Assembly: GCA_037176705.1 (NCBI GenBank)
Contig: CM073888.1
Span: 43,902,810 to 43,966,809, forward strand
From: Molossus alvarezi
Lineage: Eukaryota > Chordata > Mammalia > Chiroptera > Molossidae
DNA: 64,000 nucleotides
Reading direction: 5' to 3'
Positions within the stretch are counted from its first letter, which is position 1, and each line of letters starts with the position of its first letter. A model generated the notes under the pieces. The model did no database searches. It had not been told where the DNA came from and was given only the letters and a program-made list of their open reading frames with translations. Shown in pieces: positions 10,966 to 22,181 of the stretch. Both the position numbers and the translations under genes were made by a program.

Positions 10966-13900
10966 TTATATTCCACAAATAAGTGAGATCATGTGATATT
11001 TGTCTTTCTCTGCTTGGCTTGTTTCGCTTAGGATAATAGTTTCCAGGTCCCTCCATGTCGTCTCAAAGGATAAGAGATCTTTCTTTCTTACAGCTGCATA
11101 GTACTCCATTGTGTATATGTACCACCACTTTATTATCCATTCGTCTACTGATGGACACTTGGGCTGTTTCCAGATCTTAGCTATTATAAATGGTGCTGCT
11201 ACAAACATGGGGGATACATATATTCTTTCTGATTGGTGTTTCAGGCTTCTTAGGATATATTCCTAGAAGTGGGATCACTGGGTCAAATGGAAGTTCAATG
11301 TTTAATTTTTTGAGGTAACACCATATTGTTTTCCACAGCAGCTGCACCAGTCTGCATTCCCACCAGCAGTGTATAGAGTCCCCTTTTCTCCACACCCTCG
11401 CCAACACTTGTTGTTTGATGATTTGTTGATGGCGGCCATTCTCACAGGTGTGAGGCGATACCTCATTGTTGTATTAATTTGCATCTCTCTGATGATTAGT
11501 GACGTTGAGCATTTCTTCATATATCTCTTAGCCATTTGTATGTCCTGTTTGGAGAGGTGTCTATTTAGTTCCTCTGCCCATTTTTTAATTGGGTTCTTTG
11601 TCTTCCTTTTGTTGAGTTGTATGAGCACTCTATATATACTGGAAATTAACCCCTTATCTGATATATCATTAGCAATGATGTTCTCCCATACAGTGGGTAG
11701 CCTTTCCATTTTGATGATTGTATCTTTTGCTGTGCAGAAGCTTTTGAGTTTGATGTAGTTCCATGTATTCATTTTCTCCTTTGTTTTTATTGCCTTAGGT
11801 GATGTATCAGTGAAAATTCTGCTGTGTACAATGTCTGAAATTTTGTTGCCTACGTTTTTTTCTAGGATTTTTATGGATTCATGAGTCACATTTAAGTCTT
11901 TTATCCATTTCGAGTTTATTCTTGTGTATGGTGTAAGTTGATGGTCTAGTTTCATTTTTTTGCATGTAGCTGTTTTATTGTTCCAACACCATTTATTAAA
12001 GAGGCTGTCTTTACTCCATTGTATGCTCTTGACACCCTTGTCAAACATTAATTGAGCATAATGTGTTGGGTCCATTTTTGGGTTCTCTGTTCTATTCCAT
12101 TGATCTATCTGCCTGTTCTTGTGCCAGTATCAGGCTGTTTTGATTACAGTAGCTTTGTAGTATAACCTGATATCAGGTATTGTGATCCTGCCTACTTTGT
12201 CCTTCTTTTTCAAGATTGCTGTGGCTATTCAGGGTCTTTTTTGGTCCCATATGAAGTTTTGAAGTATTTGTTCTATTTCTGTGAAGTATGTCTTTGGTAT
12301 TTTGATGGGAATTTAATTAAATCTATAGACTGTTTTGGGTAGTACGGACATTTTAATGATGTTAATTCTTCCAATCTATGAACAAGGTATGTGCTTTCAC
12401 TTTTTTATATCTTCCTTTATTTCTTTTTTCAATGACCTGTAGTTATCTGCAAATAGGTCCTTTACTTGTTTGGTTAAATTTATTTCTAGGTATCTTAATA
12501 TTTTTGCTGTGATGATAAATGAAATTTTTTTCTTAGTTTCTCTTTCTGTGAGTTCATCATTGGTGTATAAGAATGCCATCGATTTCTTGACGTTAATTTT
12601 GTATCCTACTACTTTGCCTAATTCATTTATTAAGTCTAGTAGATTTTTGATGTAGTCTTTAGGGTTTTCTATGTACAATGTCATGTCATCTGCAAATAAT
12701 AACAGTTTCACTTTCTCCTTTTCAATGTGGATACCTTTTATTTTTTCTTCCTGTGTGATTGCTGTGGCTAAGACTTCCAGTACTATGTTAAATAAGAGTG
12801 GCAAAAGTGGGCATCATTGTCTTGTTCCTGTTCTTAAGGGAAACGTTTTTAGTTTTTGTCCATTGAATATGATGGTGGCTGTAGATCTTTCATATCTGGC
12901 CTTTATTATGTCAGGATATGATCTCTATATTCCGACATTGCTGAACGTTTTTATCAGAAATGGGTGCTGGATTTTGTTGAATGTTTTTCTGCATCTATTG
13001 ATATTATCATATGATTTTCATCTTTTATTTTGTTTATGTGGTGTATCACATTTACAGGTTTGTGAATATTGTACCAGCCTTACATCCCTAAGATGAATCC
13101 CACTTGGTCATGGTGAATAACTTTTTTGATGTATTGGTTGGATCCAATTTGCTAATATTTTATTCAGGATTTTGACATCTGTGTTCATCAGGAATATTGG
13201 CCTGTAGTTTTCTTTCTTTGTAGTGTCTTTTTCCGGTTTTGGAATTAGAAGTATGCTGGCCTTATAAAATGAGTTTGGAAGTCTTCCTTCTTCTTGAATT
13301 TTTAGGAATAGTTTGAAAAGAATGGGTGTTAGTTTTTTGAATGTTCAGTGAAACTGCCCCGTGAAGCCATCCGGGCCTGAGCTTTTGTTTGCTGGGAGTT
13401 TCTTGATTACATCTTTAATTTCTTTAGTTTTTATTGGTCTGTTCAAGTTTTCTCTCTCTACCAGGTTCAGTTTGGGGAAACTATGTGTTTCCAGAAATTT
13501 GTCCATTTCGCTTAGATTGTCGAATTTGTTGCCATATAATTATTCATAATATTTGTTAACAATCCTTTGCATTTCTGTGGTGTCAGTTATTATTTCTCCT
13601 CTTCAATTTTTAATTTTGTGTATTTGGGTTCTCTCTCATTGTTTATTGGTGTGTCTAACTAAGGATATCTCAATCTTGTTTATCTTTTCAAAGAACAAGC
13701 TCTTTGTTTTATTTATCCTTTGAAATGTTTTTTTTTTGTTTGTGTTTTTTTTGGTTTCCATATCATTTATTGCTGCTCTGATCCTTACTATTTCCTTCCT
13801 TCTACTTGCTCTGGGGTTTTCTTTTTGTTTGCTTTCTATTTCTTTAAGTTGTGACGTTAGGTAGTCAATTAGAAAGTTTTCTTGTTTCTTGAGGTAGGCC

Positions 13901-15006
13901 TGTAGTGCTATTAACTTCCCTCTCAGAACTCCTTTCACTGCATCCCATAGATTTTGTGTTGTTGTGTCTTCATTTTCATTGGTTTCCAGGAAGTGTTTAA
14001 TTTCTTCCTTGATCTCCATGGTAACTAATTCATTTTTAAATAACATGCTATTTAGGCTCTATGTGTTCCAATGTTTTTGCATGTTCTTGTTGCAATTGAT
14101 CTCTAGTTTCATGCCATTGTGATCTGAGAAGATGCTTGATATGATTGCAATCTTCTTGAACTTGTAGAGACTTAGTTTATGTCCTAACATGTGGTCTATC
14201 TTTAAGAATGTTCATGTGCACTTGAGAAGAATGTGAGTTCTGCAGTTTTGGGGTGTAATTCTCTGTAGATATCTATTAAATACATTTGGTCTAGTGCTTC
14301 ATTTAGAGTCTCTTGCTAATTTTTTTTTTTTATCCTCACCCGAGGATATTTTTCCATTTTTTGTACAGATAGAGCGGGAGGGAGAGAGAGGAAGGGAGAG
14401 AGAGAGAGAAACATCAACGTGAAGGGACACATCAAGTGACTGCCACCCGCACGACCAACCAGGGCCGGGGACAAACTGCAACCGAAGTACGTGCCCTTAG
14501 CGGGAACCGAACCCGGGTCTCTCCGGACCGCAGGCCAACGCTCTAACTGCTGAGCCAAACTGGCCAGGGCTCTTGCTAATTTTTTGTCTAGAGGATCTAT
14601 CCAGTGATATCAGCAGGGGGTTGAAGTCCCCGGCTATGATTGTATTGCTATCGATTTCTCCTTTGAAGTCCTCCAGAAGATTTTTGATATATTTTGGTGC
14701 TCCTATATTGGGTGCCTATATGTTTACCAAGGTTATATCTTCCTGTTGGATAAATTCTTTCAATATTATGTAGTGGTCTTCTTTGTCTCTAGTTATGGCC
14801 TTCATTTTGAAATCTATTTTATCAGATATGAGTATTGCTACCCCAGCTTTTTTTTTTTTTTCTTGCCATTTGCTTGGAAGATTTTTTTTATCCCTTCACT
14901 TTCAACCTATGTGAGTCTTTTGTTGTGAGGTGGTTCTCTTGTAAACAACATATATGTGAGTTATGCTTTCTTATCCAATCAGCTACTCTGTGTCTTTTGA
15001 CTTGCT
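10966..15006 (-). pseudogene. L1 ORF2 (endonuclease and reverse transcriptase), broken
   Basis: Domain order on the minus strand: endonuclease from about 15006 (AGDFN near 14640-14620, matching the catalytic D-x-N region), linker (13636-14046 open), RT with the catalytic signature [11 protein letters not shown] (about 12690-12720), and the C-terminal region with [10 protein letters not shown] (about 11390), ending at the reversed TAA 10966-10968. The frame is broken by several shifts and stops (open blocks 13636-14046, 12397-12804, 11302-12075, 11177-11407, 10966-11208). A SINE at 14326-14570 also splits it. It cannot make an active protein. Confidence 0.88.
14311..14585 (-). mobile_element. 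VES-type SINE with TSD, nested in L1 ORF2
   Basis: The SINE spans 14326-14570; the minus strand starts gccctggccagtttggctca and ends gtgaggataaaa. The TSD tcttgctaatttttt is at 14311-14325 and 14571-14585, identical. Reversed ORF2 sequence continues directly on both sides, so it inserted after the L1. Confidence 0.95.
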
Positions 15007-15780
15007 AGACATTTATAGTATATTTCATCCAAAACTGCAAGTTACACAATTTTTGCAAGTGTACATAGAACATTTTGCAGGATAGATCACTTACCAAGCC
15101 ACAAAACAGGCCTCAGTAAATTCAAGGAGATTGAAATTTTAGGAATCATGTTTTTCTGACCACAGTGATATGAAAGTAGAAATCAACTATAGGAAAAACA
15201 CACACAAATATATGGAAATAAAACAACATGCTTCTAAATAACCAATGACTCAAAGAGGAAATCAAAAACTACCTTGAGACAAAAGAAATGAAAACATAAC
15301 CTTACAAATTCTGTGGTATGCAGCAAAAGCAGTTATAAGAGAAATGTTTATATCTATACAGGCCTACCTTAACAAGCAGTAAAAATCCCAAGTAAACAAT
15401 AAATTTACACCTAACGAAACTAGGAAAAGAGTAACAAACAAATCCAAAGTTAGTAGAAGGAAGGAAATAATAAAGATCAGAGTGGAAATAAATGAAATTG
15501 AAAATACAAAAAATAATGATTAAACTAAGAGTTGATTATTTGAAAGTACAAATAAAACTGACAAGCCTTTAGCAAACAGGAAAGAGAGAGAACACAAATA
15601 AATAAAATCAGAAATGAAAGATGAGAGATTACAATTGACACCAGAGAAATACAATGTATCATTAAAGAATAGTATGAACAATTATATGCAAACAAATTCA
15701 ACAATCTAGAAGAAATAAATAAATTTTTAGAAACAAACAATCTTTCAAGATTAAACCAGGATGAATAGGATTATTTCTAA
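15007..15780 (+). mobile_element. Old L1 ORF2 fragment (sense)
   Basis: The phrases 'tttcatccaaaactgcaagt', 'aagccacaaaacaggcctca', 'gaaatcaactataggaaaaa' and 'gcagcaaaagcagttataag' are diverged L1 ORF2, from the endonuclease C-terminal part to just before the RT. Translations are interrupted many times. It is more diverged than the adjacent antisense L1 and in the opposite orientation. Confidence 0.75.
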
Positions 15781-16940
15781 AAAAGCTCAATCAGTTAAAA
15801 TTAGTTAAATAGAAATTCTAATTTTGTCTCTGTAACTTAAAGAAAAATTTAAGGGTCTAATTCAAAATCTATAAGAACCTTTTTCCTTCCCTGAATTATC
15901 ACATGCTCAGTTACTTTTGAAACTTTCATTCAACAAACCCCCAAACTTTACCCTTGAAACCATTCTTCTCTTTCTTTTCTCTTTATTCGTCACCATATTT
16001 ACATCATCTTAACCTCTAAGAATATAATACTTTTTATAGTTTCATTTCTGCTTTGCCCCTTATTCAAAATCCCCACAACAACAACAAAAGACTCCTGAAA
16101 CTAATAAATGGGTTAGGGTAGAATAACTTATATCTTGTAATAACACAAAAACCCTGACATGTAAATTTTTTACACAAAAATTTATTTTTGTTCATGCAAA
16201 GATCAATGCAAATAGGGTGCTTTCTTCCAGGTAGTGCCGTAGTGGTCCGGGCTTCTTCTGTCAAGGGTTGCATGGAATCTCCCACTTCCAGACTCATGCT
16301 CAAGTTGGTAGGAGGCCAGAAAGGCAGGATAATAAGCCAAGAGTTTCAAGAAAAATTTTAAGGGCCTGACCAGGAAGTGGCATACATGACTGCTCACCAC
16401 ATTACAGAATCATCCTCATAATTCTAACACAATTGTAAGGAAGACTGGGACATGTGGTCCTCCTTTGTGCCAAGGAAAGGAAATGAGGTGGGGCGGATTT
16501 AGCCAGTCTAGCTCACAAAAGCAAGTGAGCTACAATCTTTCTTTCTTCCCAAAGTACTTATCTGACAATTAATTTGAACTTCTAGTTCCCTTTCACTTAC
16601 ATTTTATGATTCTATGACCACATATTTTTTTTCTTGGAGTCCTATAAAAATAAATCATTAGTGAGGTTTTGTGTTTTAGATGAATAAGTGTAAAGTGGGT
16701 TTATACCAAGTCTAAATCTCATTAACTCATTCAATTCATAATGGATTTTTTTTAGAGGTCCCATTGCATTAATAAGTACTTTTCTATCTGAGGGCAGAAA
16801 CTCAACACTAACTTGCTTTAGCTAAAAAAAGAGAAGTGCAGAGGCACAAAGCTTCATGCAAGACTAGATCCAAAGGGCAGACAACTAGTTTAAAAATTTC
16901 TACCAAATTTACTTTAGAAACCAGTGAAAACTGAACCACT
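15781..16940. other. Unassigned sequence with a possible ancient repeat
   Basis: The part 16195-16500 (ggtaggaggccagaaaggca, caggaagtggcatacatgac) resembles an old interspersed repeat; a loosely similar layout occurs near 38590-38960. The rest shows no gene or recognisable element. Confidence 0.35.
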
Positions 16941-17360
16941 CTGCTCCCCTTTGCCCTCTTATGGGCGAGATGTACCCCATACCAGGAGTGATTCTCCCCT
17001 TATGAAATTATGTATGGTAGACCTCCTCCCATTCTTCTCAAGCTCAGAGAAGAATTGAAGGCTACAAGTTCTTGCAGGCCCTGCAGTCCACCCAGAAGGC
17101 TGTCCGTAAGCACGTCTGTGATGCGTTGCCTGTGCCTGACTCGGACCCTGTGCAACACTTCCAGCCCAGGGACTCAGTGTGGGTAAAGAAGTTCAACACC
17201 CAGGGACTAAATCTGGCCTAGAAGGGATCATACACTGTTATCCTAACTACACCAGTGGCTGTCAAGATCAATGGCATCCTGACCTGGCTACACCATTCCC
17301 GGCTGAAGGCGGAAAAAGCAAAATGGACAGTCCAGGCCTCTCCAGACCTCTTAAAAATAA
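16941..17360 (+). pseudogene. pol: ERV pol: gammaretrovirus-like integrase C-terminus, broken
   Basis: This is the DNA-joining enzyme's end from an endogenous retrovirus. The frame from 16941 gives the class motif SPYEIMYGRPPP (16995-17030), preceded by a TGA at 16989-16991. A frameshift near 17068 moves the reading to another frame, which continues through a C-terminal segment rich in the W/K/H pattern (WLHHSRLK, about 17284-17307) and has an in-frame TAG at 17219-17221. It ends with TGA near 17368. It overlaps the env start, as is usual in this virus class. The upstream pol, gag and 5' LTR are absent. Non-functional. Confidence 0.85.
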
Positions 17361-17634
17361 GACTCTCATGAGTATTGTAATCTTAACATTGCTTTTACTC
17401 TGTATAAATGGGAACCCCCATAAGCCAAAACCCAAATGGTATTCGGAATTTAGGAATGGAATCACAGGGGAAGTCCTTGCCAAAGTGACTGCAGGGGAAC
17501 AGGAACAGGTGCAACTCACTATAAATCTGCATTCCCTATTTAAGGATGTTATCCCTATATACCAAGAAATAGGGGGCTATGGGAACAGGGCTCATGGACT
17601 TAGGAGTGAGGAAGAGGCAGGCAGTGTCCAGTAA
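17323..17634 (+). pseudogene. env: ERV env: signal peptide and surface-subunit start, truncated
   Basis: The ATG at 17323-17325 lies inside the pol end in a different frame, as expected for gammaretroviral env. A hydrophobic leader (SIVILTLLLLCINGN) follows at about residues 23-37. The frame stays open to 17634 and then runs into sequence I do not recognise as env. The central surface part, cleavage site and fusion region are missing. An in-frame upstream ATG at 17179 belongs to the pol overlap and is unlikely to be the env start. Truncated relic. Confidence 0.75.
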
Positions 17635-17639
17635 GGTCA

Positions 17640-17990
17640 AAGGGAAAGGGAGAAAACAGAAGGATAAGCAGATGCGTGTAGGTCTGAGTAGAAAGGAGGA
17701 GAAGGAAAACTAGGGGATATGTAGACAGCAAGTAGATTGAACAAGCTCTCTGGAGAGGGACTAGGAAAGTTGAAGAAGGATTGTGTAGGTTGTAGAGGGT
17801 CTGTGCAAGTTGAAGAAGGGAAGAAAATAGGACACTGAGTGAGAGGGGGAGAGCTTGTCCCTGGTGGTGGGATAACAGTCTGGGATGTAATAAAGGGAAA
17901 ACAGGGACAGAGTTAGTATCCTTAGTGAGAAAGAACATTGAAGATAAAAGAAGACAATCTGATCATTAGTTCCAAAGAAGGTTTTATTAG
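17640..17990. other. Purine-rich filler between the two env pieces
   Basis: The plus strand is strongly purine-rich with imperfect repeats (gttgaagaaggattgtgtag, then gcaagttgaagaaggg). I do not recognise env coding here. It either replaces deleted env or is a heavily decayed part of it. Confidence 0.5.
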
Positions 17991-17999
17991 TGCCCTTGG

Positions 18000-18185
18000 C
18001 TGACAACCCTCCTGTCTGCCGTGGCAGGGACCCTCGCCCTCTTGCTTTTAGCCCTGACTATCGGACCCTGCCTTGTCAATTGCCTTATCAAAACTATACA
18101 GAGGAGAATAAATTCTATAAAACTCCTTGTAGTTAAGAGACAATATAACCCTGTCCCAGAGGAGGAAGGAGAGTCAAGGATTTAA
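18000..18185 (+). pseudogene. env: ERV env: transmembrane anchor and cytoplasmic tail
   Basis: An open stretch of 61 codons ends at TAA 18183-18185. It has a hydrophobic anchor (LSAVAGTLALLLLALTIGPC) followed by a Cys-containing, basic and then acidic tail, as in gammaretrovirus-type TM subunits. It has no start codon of its own and is separated from the env start by unrelated-looking DNA. It lies about 25 bases upstream of the putative 3' LTR. Confidence 0.8.
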
Positions 18186-18200
18186 CTCATATGCATAAAC

Positions 18201-18210
18201 CAGTGGGGAA
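18201..18210 (+). promoter_or_regulatory. Candidate polypurine tract
   Basis: The short purine-rich stretch agtgggga lies between the env stop and the putative LTR start TGAAC at 18211, the position where plus-strand priming occurs in retroviruses. It is shorter and less pure than is typical. Confidence 0.4.
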
Positions 18211-18486
18211 TGAACTAGAGGACTTAATTTAAGTAACTCCATTCTGACCAGCAATTGAGCAATTGATACACATACACACCCTGACTTATCTAAACACCAT
18301 AGCCTTAGGGAACCAAAACAATAAAGACAAAGGAATTAGTAATAGCCTTGGGAAACCCAGAAAAAACATACAAATACTGTGATTAATGATGGCCCTGACC
18401 TTTGTAACAGCTCCTCATGCCCCCTATATGTATCTGTTTCCCCCTTGATGATGCCAAGGCAGCATCAAGAAGGTGAAGTTTTGGTC

Positions 18487-18493
18487 TTTATAA
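18487..18493 (+). promoter_or_regulatory. TATA-like box in LTR
   Basis: Sequence tttataa, followed by agcagac. It lies upstream of the polyadenylation signal, as expected at the U3/R boundary. Confidence 0.5.
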
Positions 18494-18557
18494 GCAGACT
18501 GTAAGAATGCTCATGACTGTTGATTTGGGGAGACTATCCCCCCTGCAACTGCCAGTG

Positions 18558-18563
18558 AATAAA
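18558..18563 (+). terminator. Polyadenylation signal in LTR
   Basis: AATAAA within gtgaataaagtgctcc, followed by a T/G-rich stretch (gtgtctgtgattgtcttg) that could serve as the downstream element. Confidence 0.55.
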
Positions 18564-18740
18564 GTGCTCCTCTCATTTACAACTCGGCTATGTGTCTGTG
18601 ATTGTCTTGCTAACATGTTACAACACAATGTCACAAGGCCTCCATCTTCCTTGTGATTTTTTAGACTCTCTTCATGTTTCAAAATGGTCTTAGAAGCCCA
18701 AGATTCATATCCTAACATCTTGGCAACCTCATTAGAAAGA

Positions 18741-18815
18741 TACAAGAGTGGAGTAGAGGGAGTCAATGGGATAAAAGGAGGGAGATATCTGTAACACTTT
18801 AAAAACTAAAGATAA
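18741..18815 (+). mobile_element. Possible short L1/HAL1 3' end
   Basis: The phrases 'gtagagggagtcaatgggat' and 'gagatatctgtaacacttta' with an A-rich end look like a diverged L1-family 3' terminus. It is only about 75 bases, so the call is tentative. Confidence 0.5.
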
Positions 18816-20034
18816 GTTCAAAAAAGGAGAGAGTATATTTCTTACTAGACCTAACAGAAATTTTCCAGGGAGAATTTTATTCAGGCTGGATTATGTGCCC
18901 ATCCTTAGACCAATCATATAAGACAATAGAATGGGGTTCTGTGATTGTCTTGGCCTGGTTACATATCTATCCCTGTGGGCAAGGGATGAAAACAGCCTAT
19001 GTAAACCACATGAAATGGATACATCCTAGGAAATAATAGTCCTGTTTCCAGAAAAGAGGGAGCAGATATTAAGATGGTAAACACAACAGATGTTCACACC
19101 ACAAATTAAACCTACCCGTTGATCTCAGAATTACAATAGATGGCTGAATTTTATTTAAGCCAATCTTTGCATAAATGAAGAGAAGAATAAGAAACTGACT
19201 CCATTTTTTTTCCCAAAAATTATTCTTGGTGATGTTTACTATGTTAGTTAATTAAATTGAGTGAAAGAAATTTCTACATTGTGAATATTTTGTCTCACTA
19301 ACAGTCAATAAATGTTTCTGGAAATTACCCACATTTGTATTGAATGTTGAATATTCTATCAATGAATGTTTTATTAAAAGTTTCAGCAATTTGAGGATAA
19401 GAATCTTACAACTAGTTATCAGTAAGCTATACATTCTGTTCACATCTGGCACGCATTATGACTTAGCTATACCTGCAGGATTGTGGATATATCCTGTCGT
19501 CTTCAAATGACAATGAATACTTTTCAGAAACAGAAGTTAAAGAGGATAAAAGAGCATGGAACCTCTGACAGAGTGGTTCTTAATCTTTTCTGAGGAATGA
19601 AAATTATTTAAAGAAGTTGATTAAATTGATTGTTCTTTTCCTTGGCAAATGCATATACACAAAGTTTTGTTTCCGTTTCAGGAATTCTGGACCTCTGGTG
19701 TCCATTCCTGAAGAACCACAGATTCTAGCTTACAAACCTGGGCTGTGTAACAGAAAGACACAGGAAAAACTGATGTGTTAAGAGTAGTTTGGGACAAAGC
19801 AGAAGAGACACCTCTTGATCTTACCTACTTCAAAGCGGTTCTAGAAAAGTTGTACGTGGGAATTTGTTTAACCTGAATGTAAGTGTTCATTTGGGCATAA
19901 GCTCCAAATGTGTCCAGAAGCTCATGTGTCCAAGATAAACCAAGCTGACGGTTTTCACACAGAAACCTAGTTTTATAGGAAGATGATAAACTCATGTGGC
20001 AGATTTTATAAGAGTGTAATTTTTAAAATTTTCT
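18816..20034. other. Unassigned sequence
   Basis: The part 18870-19000 (ctggattatgtgcccatcct, tggggttctgtgattgtctt) looks like an old LTR or DNA-element remnant but could not be assigned. No coding evidence. Confidence 0.35.
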
Positions 20035-20430
20035 TTCTTTGAGAGGAGGGTTCTGTGTCCCCTTTCCTTGAATCAAGGCGGGCTCCATGATTGTTTTAAT
20101 CAAAGAAAACAACAGAAGTGAAGTTTCAGGCTCTGACCTGGAAAGATTGACAGTTTCCCCTTCCTCTTTCTTGGACTGTTCTTAGAAGCCAGCTCTATAA
20201 GAGATCTGACTATCCTGAGACCACCATGCTGTGAGAAGGTATATGAAGAGACCCTAGGTGGTGAGATACCATGTAGAGAGGAAGACGGCTGAAGGGCACC
20301 AATGCACCAAACGTGAGTGGAGAAACCACCTTGTACGTGGGATCCTCTAGTTCCTGCTGCCCCAGGCTACATCACATGGATTAGAGACAAGCTAACCTGC
20401 TGAGCCTTTCCAGTATTCCTGGACCACAAG
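20035..20430 (+). mobile_element. MaLR/MLT1-like LTR remnant
   Basis: The order of phrases (aatcaaggcgggctccatga, ctctttcttggactgttctt, accaccatgctgtgagaagg, agagaccctaggtggtgaga) follows the central part of MLT1-type LTRs. It is strongly diverged and its ends are not defined. Confidence 0.5.
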
Positions 20431-21886
20431 ATCATGAGCAGAATGAAATTGTTGTTTGTATAATAGATAACCAAAACAAGTCAAATCACAGAATGCCTGT
20501 GAAAGAATTGATGTGTATTCATAGTTTATGCTGGTATGAATGTGAAGAAACTTCACAATGATCACTGAAGATTTTGGTTTTGCATAATGAAAGCACATCT
20601 TGGAAAATATATTAATCCAAGCATGTTAACTCTGGTTATGTCCAATGAGTGGTCATTAGTTTCATTAGTACTGCCTCTTTAAAAATGATTCCAGCTGTGT
20701 CATTCCCACATGAAGAATATCACACTGCATGCTATGCTACCATTTGTTTGATTGGATTCATCAGTTTTTATTTAGGACCCACGGTGCTTGACCCACGGGC
20801 TGTCTAGAAGACATTATACTGTTTTCAAAGGATTTGTCTCCCAGTTAAGAGAAGCAAGGGCTATATAACCTAATTCAATTGGAGAATAATACTTTACAAG
20901 ACAAGCAACTTCGAAAATGTGTGAGATGGGTAATAAGAACTTTGTATATAAAAAATTAAGACAATGAGTGCCTTTCAGTAATAATGAAAATAACAATTAT
21001 GCTTTAAACAAATTTTAAGTAAAGGTGTAAGATGAGAGTTGAGAGGTAGAGGATTGTTGTAGGCAAAGAGTTTCCTAGTTAGAACACTGAACACGAAATG
21101 ACGACTTTGTGGGACATTTTAATACTGTACTTATTTAGAGATGAAGCTGATTATATTTCTTTTAGTGACATCTGTTCTAAAACACTTCTTTTTGGCATGA
21201 AAAATGTAGGTAATTTAGCTTACTGGCTAATAAAAGAAGGAAAAAAATTTCTCCAACTTTCATATTTAAAATGGTTAGTCTGAAATGTTAACAACAGTTA
21301 TTCCCGTCTTAAAATTTCCAAAAACTTGGCAGATGTTTTGTTTCCACCAATCTTAACATGTTCCACTTAAGTTTAAGTGATTTGGGGTAACTCTAGGATA
21401 TCTGCAAAAGAATGCTTCCAGTTCAGCTTCCAATTTTTGGCTGCCTTTTATTATTCATTAACTCAACAAATGTTTAATGAGCATCTATTCAATACTGGCC
21501 TTTTCTATGCCCTCCATAAGAAATTATTTAAAGAGGAATTTATGGATTAAGAACACTCATGAAATATAGCATCTCTAAAATTTTTTTCTAAATATAGTAT
21601 AGCTTTTTTTTAGTAACACAGTCCATTAATCATATCTCAGGGCAATCTTAGGCAGAACGGGATTCTTTGAGAGGATAGAAGGCTCCTTGATAGAAATTTG
21701 AACCTTGAATTAACATAAAATTTACCTAAAAGGCAGTGTTAATTCAATAAAATCAAAAAGTCTACACACACATTTGTATTGATATTGGAAGAAACAGTAG
21801 GGACTTTAAGCTGCTTAATGTCTGGCATGCAGTTCCTAGTGCCTCATATACTACAAGCCTATAATAACTATTTGCTGACTCTTTTT
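20431..21886. other. Unassigned sequence
   Basis: The stretch 21449-21515 (attaactcaacaaatgttta, atgagcatctattcaatact) resembles the end of an L2/MIR-type element. The remainder shows no gene or clear repeat. Confidence 0.35.
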
Positions 21887-21943
21887 TAGCTCTAGCTCTA
21901 GCTCTAGCTCTAGCTCTAGCTCTAGCTCTAGCTCTAGCTCTAT
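21887..21943 (+). repeat. (TAGCTC)n hexanucleotide microsatellite
   Basis: More than nine uninterrupted copies of TAGCTC over about 57 bases, followed by a degenerate ATC/TATC and (TA)n tract up to about 21978. Each unit contains the palindrome AGCT. Confidence 0.97.
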
Positions 21944-21982
21944 ATCATCATCTATCTATATCTACATATATATATATCTGAT

Positions 21983-22181
21983 TGACTTTTTTTAGAGAGA
22001 GAGGAAAGAAGAGAGAGATAGAAACATCGATGTGAGAGAGAAACATTGATTAGCTGCCTCCTGCACACCCCCTAGTGGGGATCAAGCCTGCAACCTGGGC
22101 ATGTGCTCTGACCAGGAATGGAACCAGGACTTCTCAGTCCATGGGATGATGCTTAGTCCACTGAGCCACACTAGCCAGGAC
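21983..22181 (-). mobile_element. Older tRNA-SINE, antisense
   Basis: The minus strand starts with the head tcctggctagtgtggctcag and has a B-box-like ggttccattcctggtcagag. The body is a purine run on the plus strand (21995-22020), with a doubled 'gaaacat(c/t)gat' segment. It lies directly against the microsatellite and TA tract. It closely resembles the outer SINE at 52013-52333. Confidence 0.8.

Larger units (their letters stand above)
10697..15006 (-). mobile_element. Long L1 (lineage A): 3'UTR and nearly all of ORF2, antisense
   Basis: The 3' end is at about 10697-10745 (T-rich, reversed tail). The reversed 3'UTR follows to about 10965, then ORF2 runs through RT and into the endonuclease domain, ending near 15006 close to the expected ORF2 start (reversed agtcaaaagacacagagtag). 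ORF1 and the 5'UTR are missing, so it is 5'-truncated. A VES SINE is nested at 14326-14570. With the SINE removed it is about 4.05 kb. Confidence 0.93.
18211..18615 (+). mobile_element. Putative ERV 3' LTR
   Basis: It starts TGAAC after the purine tract and ends near ttgctaaCA, giving about 405 bases. It contains a TATA-like box at 18487-18493 and a polyadenylation signal AATAAA at 18558-18563, 65 bases further on, a spacing compatible with a gammaretroviral U3-R-U5. The terminal TG...CA is present. Without a 5' LTR the ends and a TSD cannot be confirmed. Confidence 0.65.

Noticed and set aside
11369..11758. 129-codon plus-strand frame, and similar hydrophobic frames at 515-781, 40569-40952, 47816-48100 and 58770-59036
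   Set aside because: These recur in every L1 copy because they are the antisense of the same ORF2 segment; the apparent membrane protein is an artefact.
15007..15780. 5' inversion (twin priming) of the adjacent young L1
   Set aside because: The sense piece covers ORF2 sequence already present in the antisense element and is much more diverged, so it is not part of that insertion.
21887..21943. Telomere-like or CRISPR-like array
   Set aside because: The TAGCTC unit is not the vertebrate telomere unit (TTAGGG), and there are no spacers between repeats.
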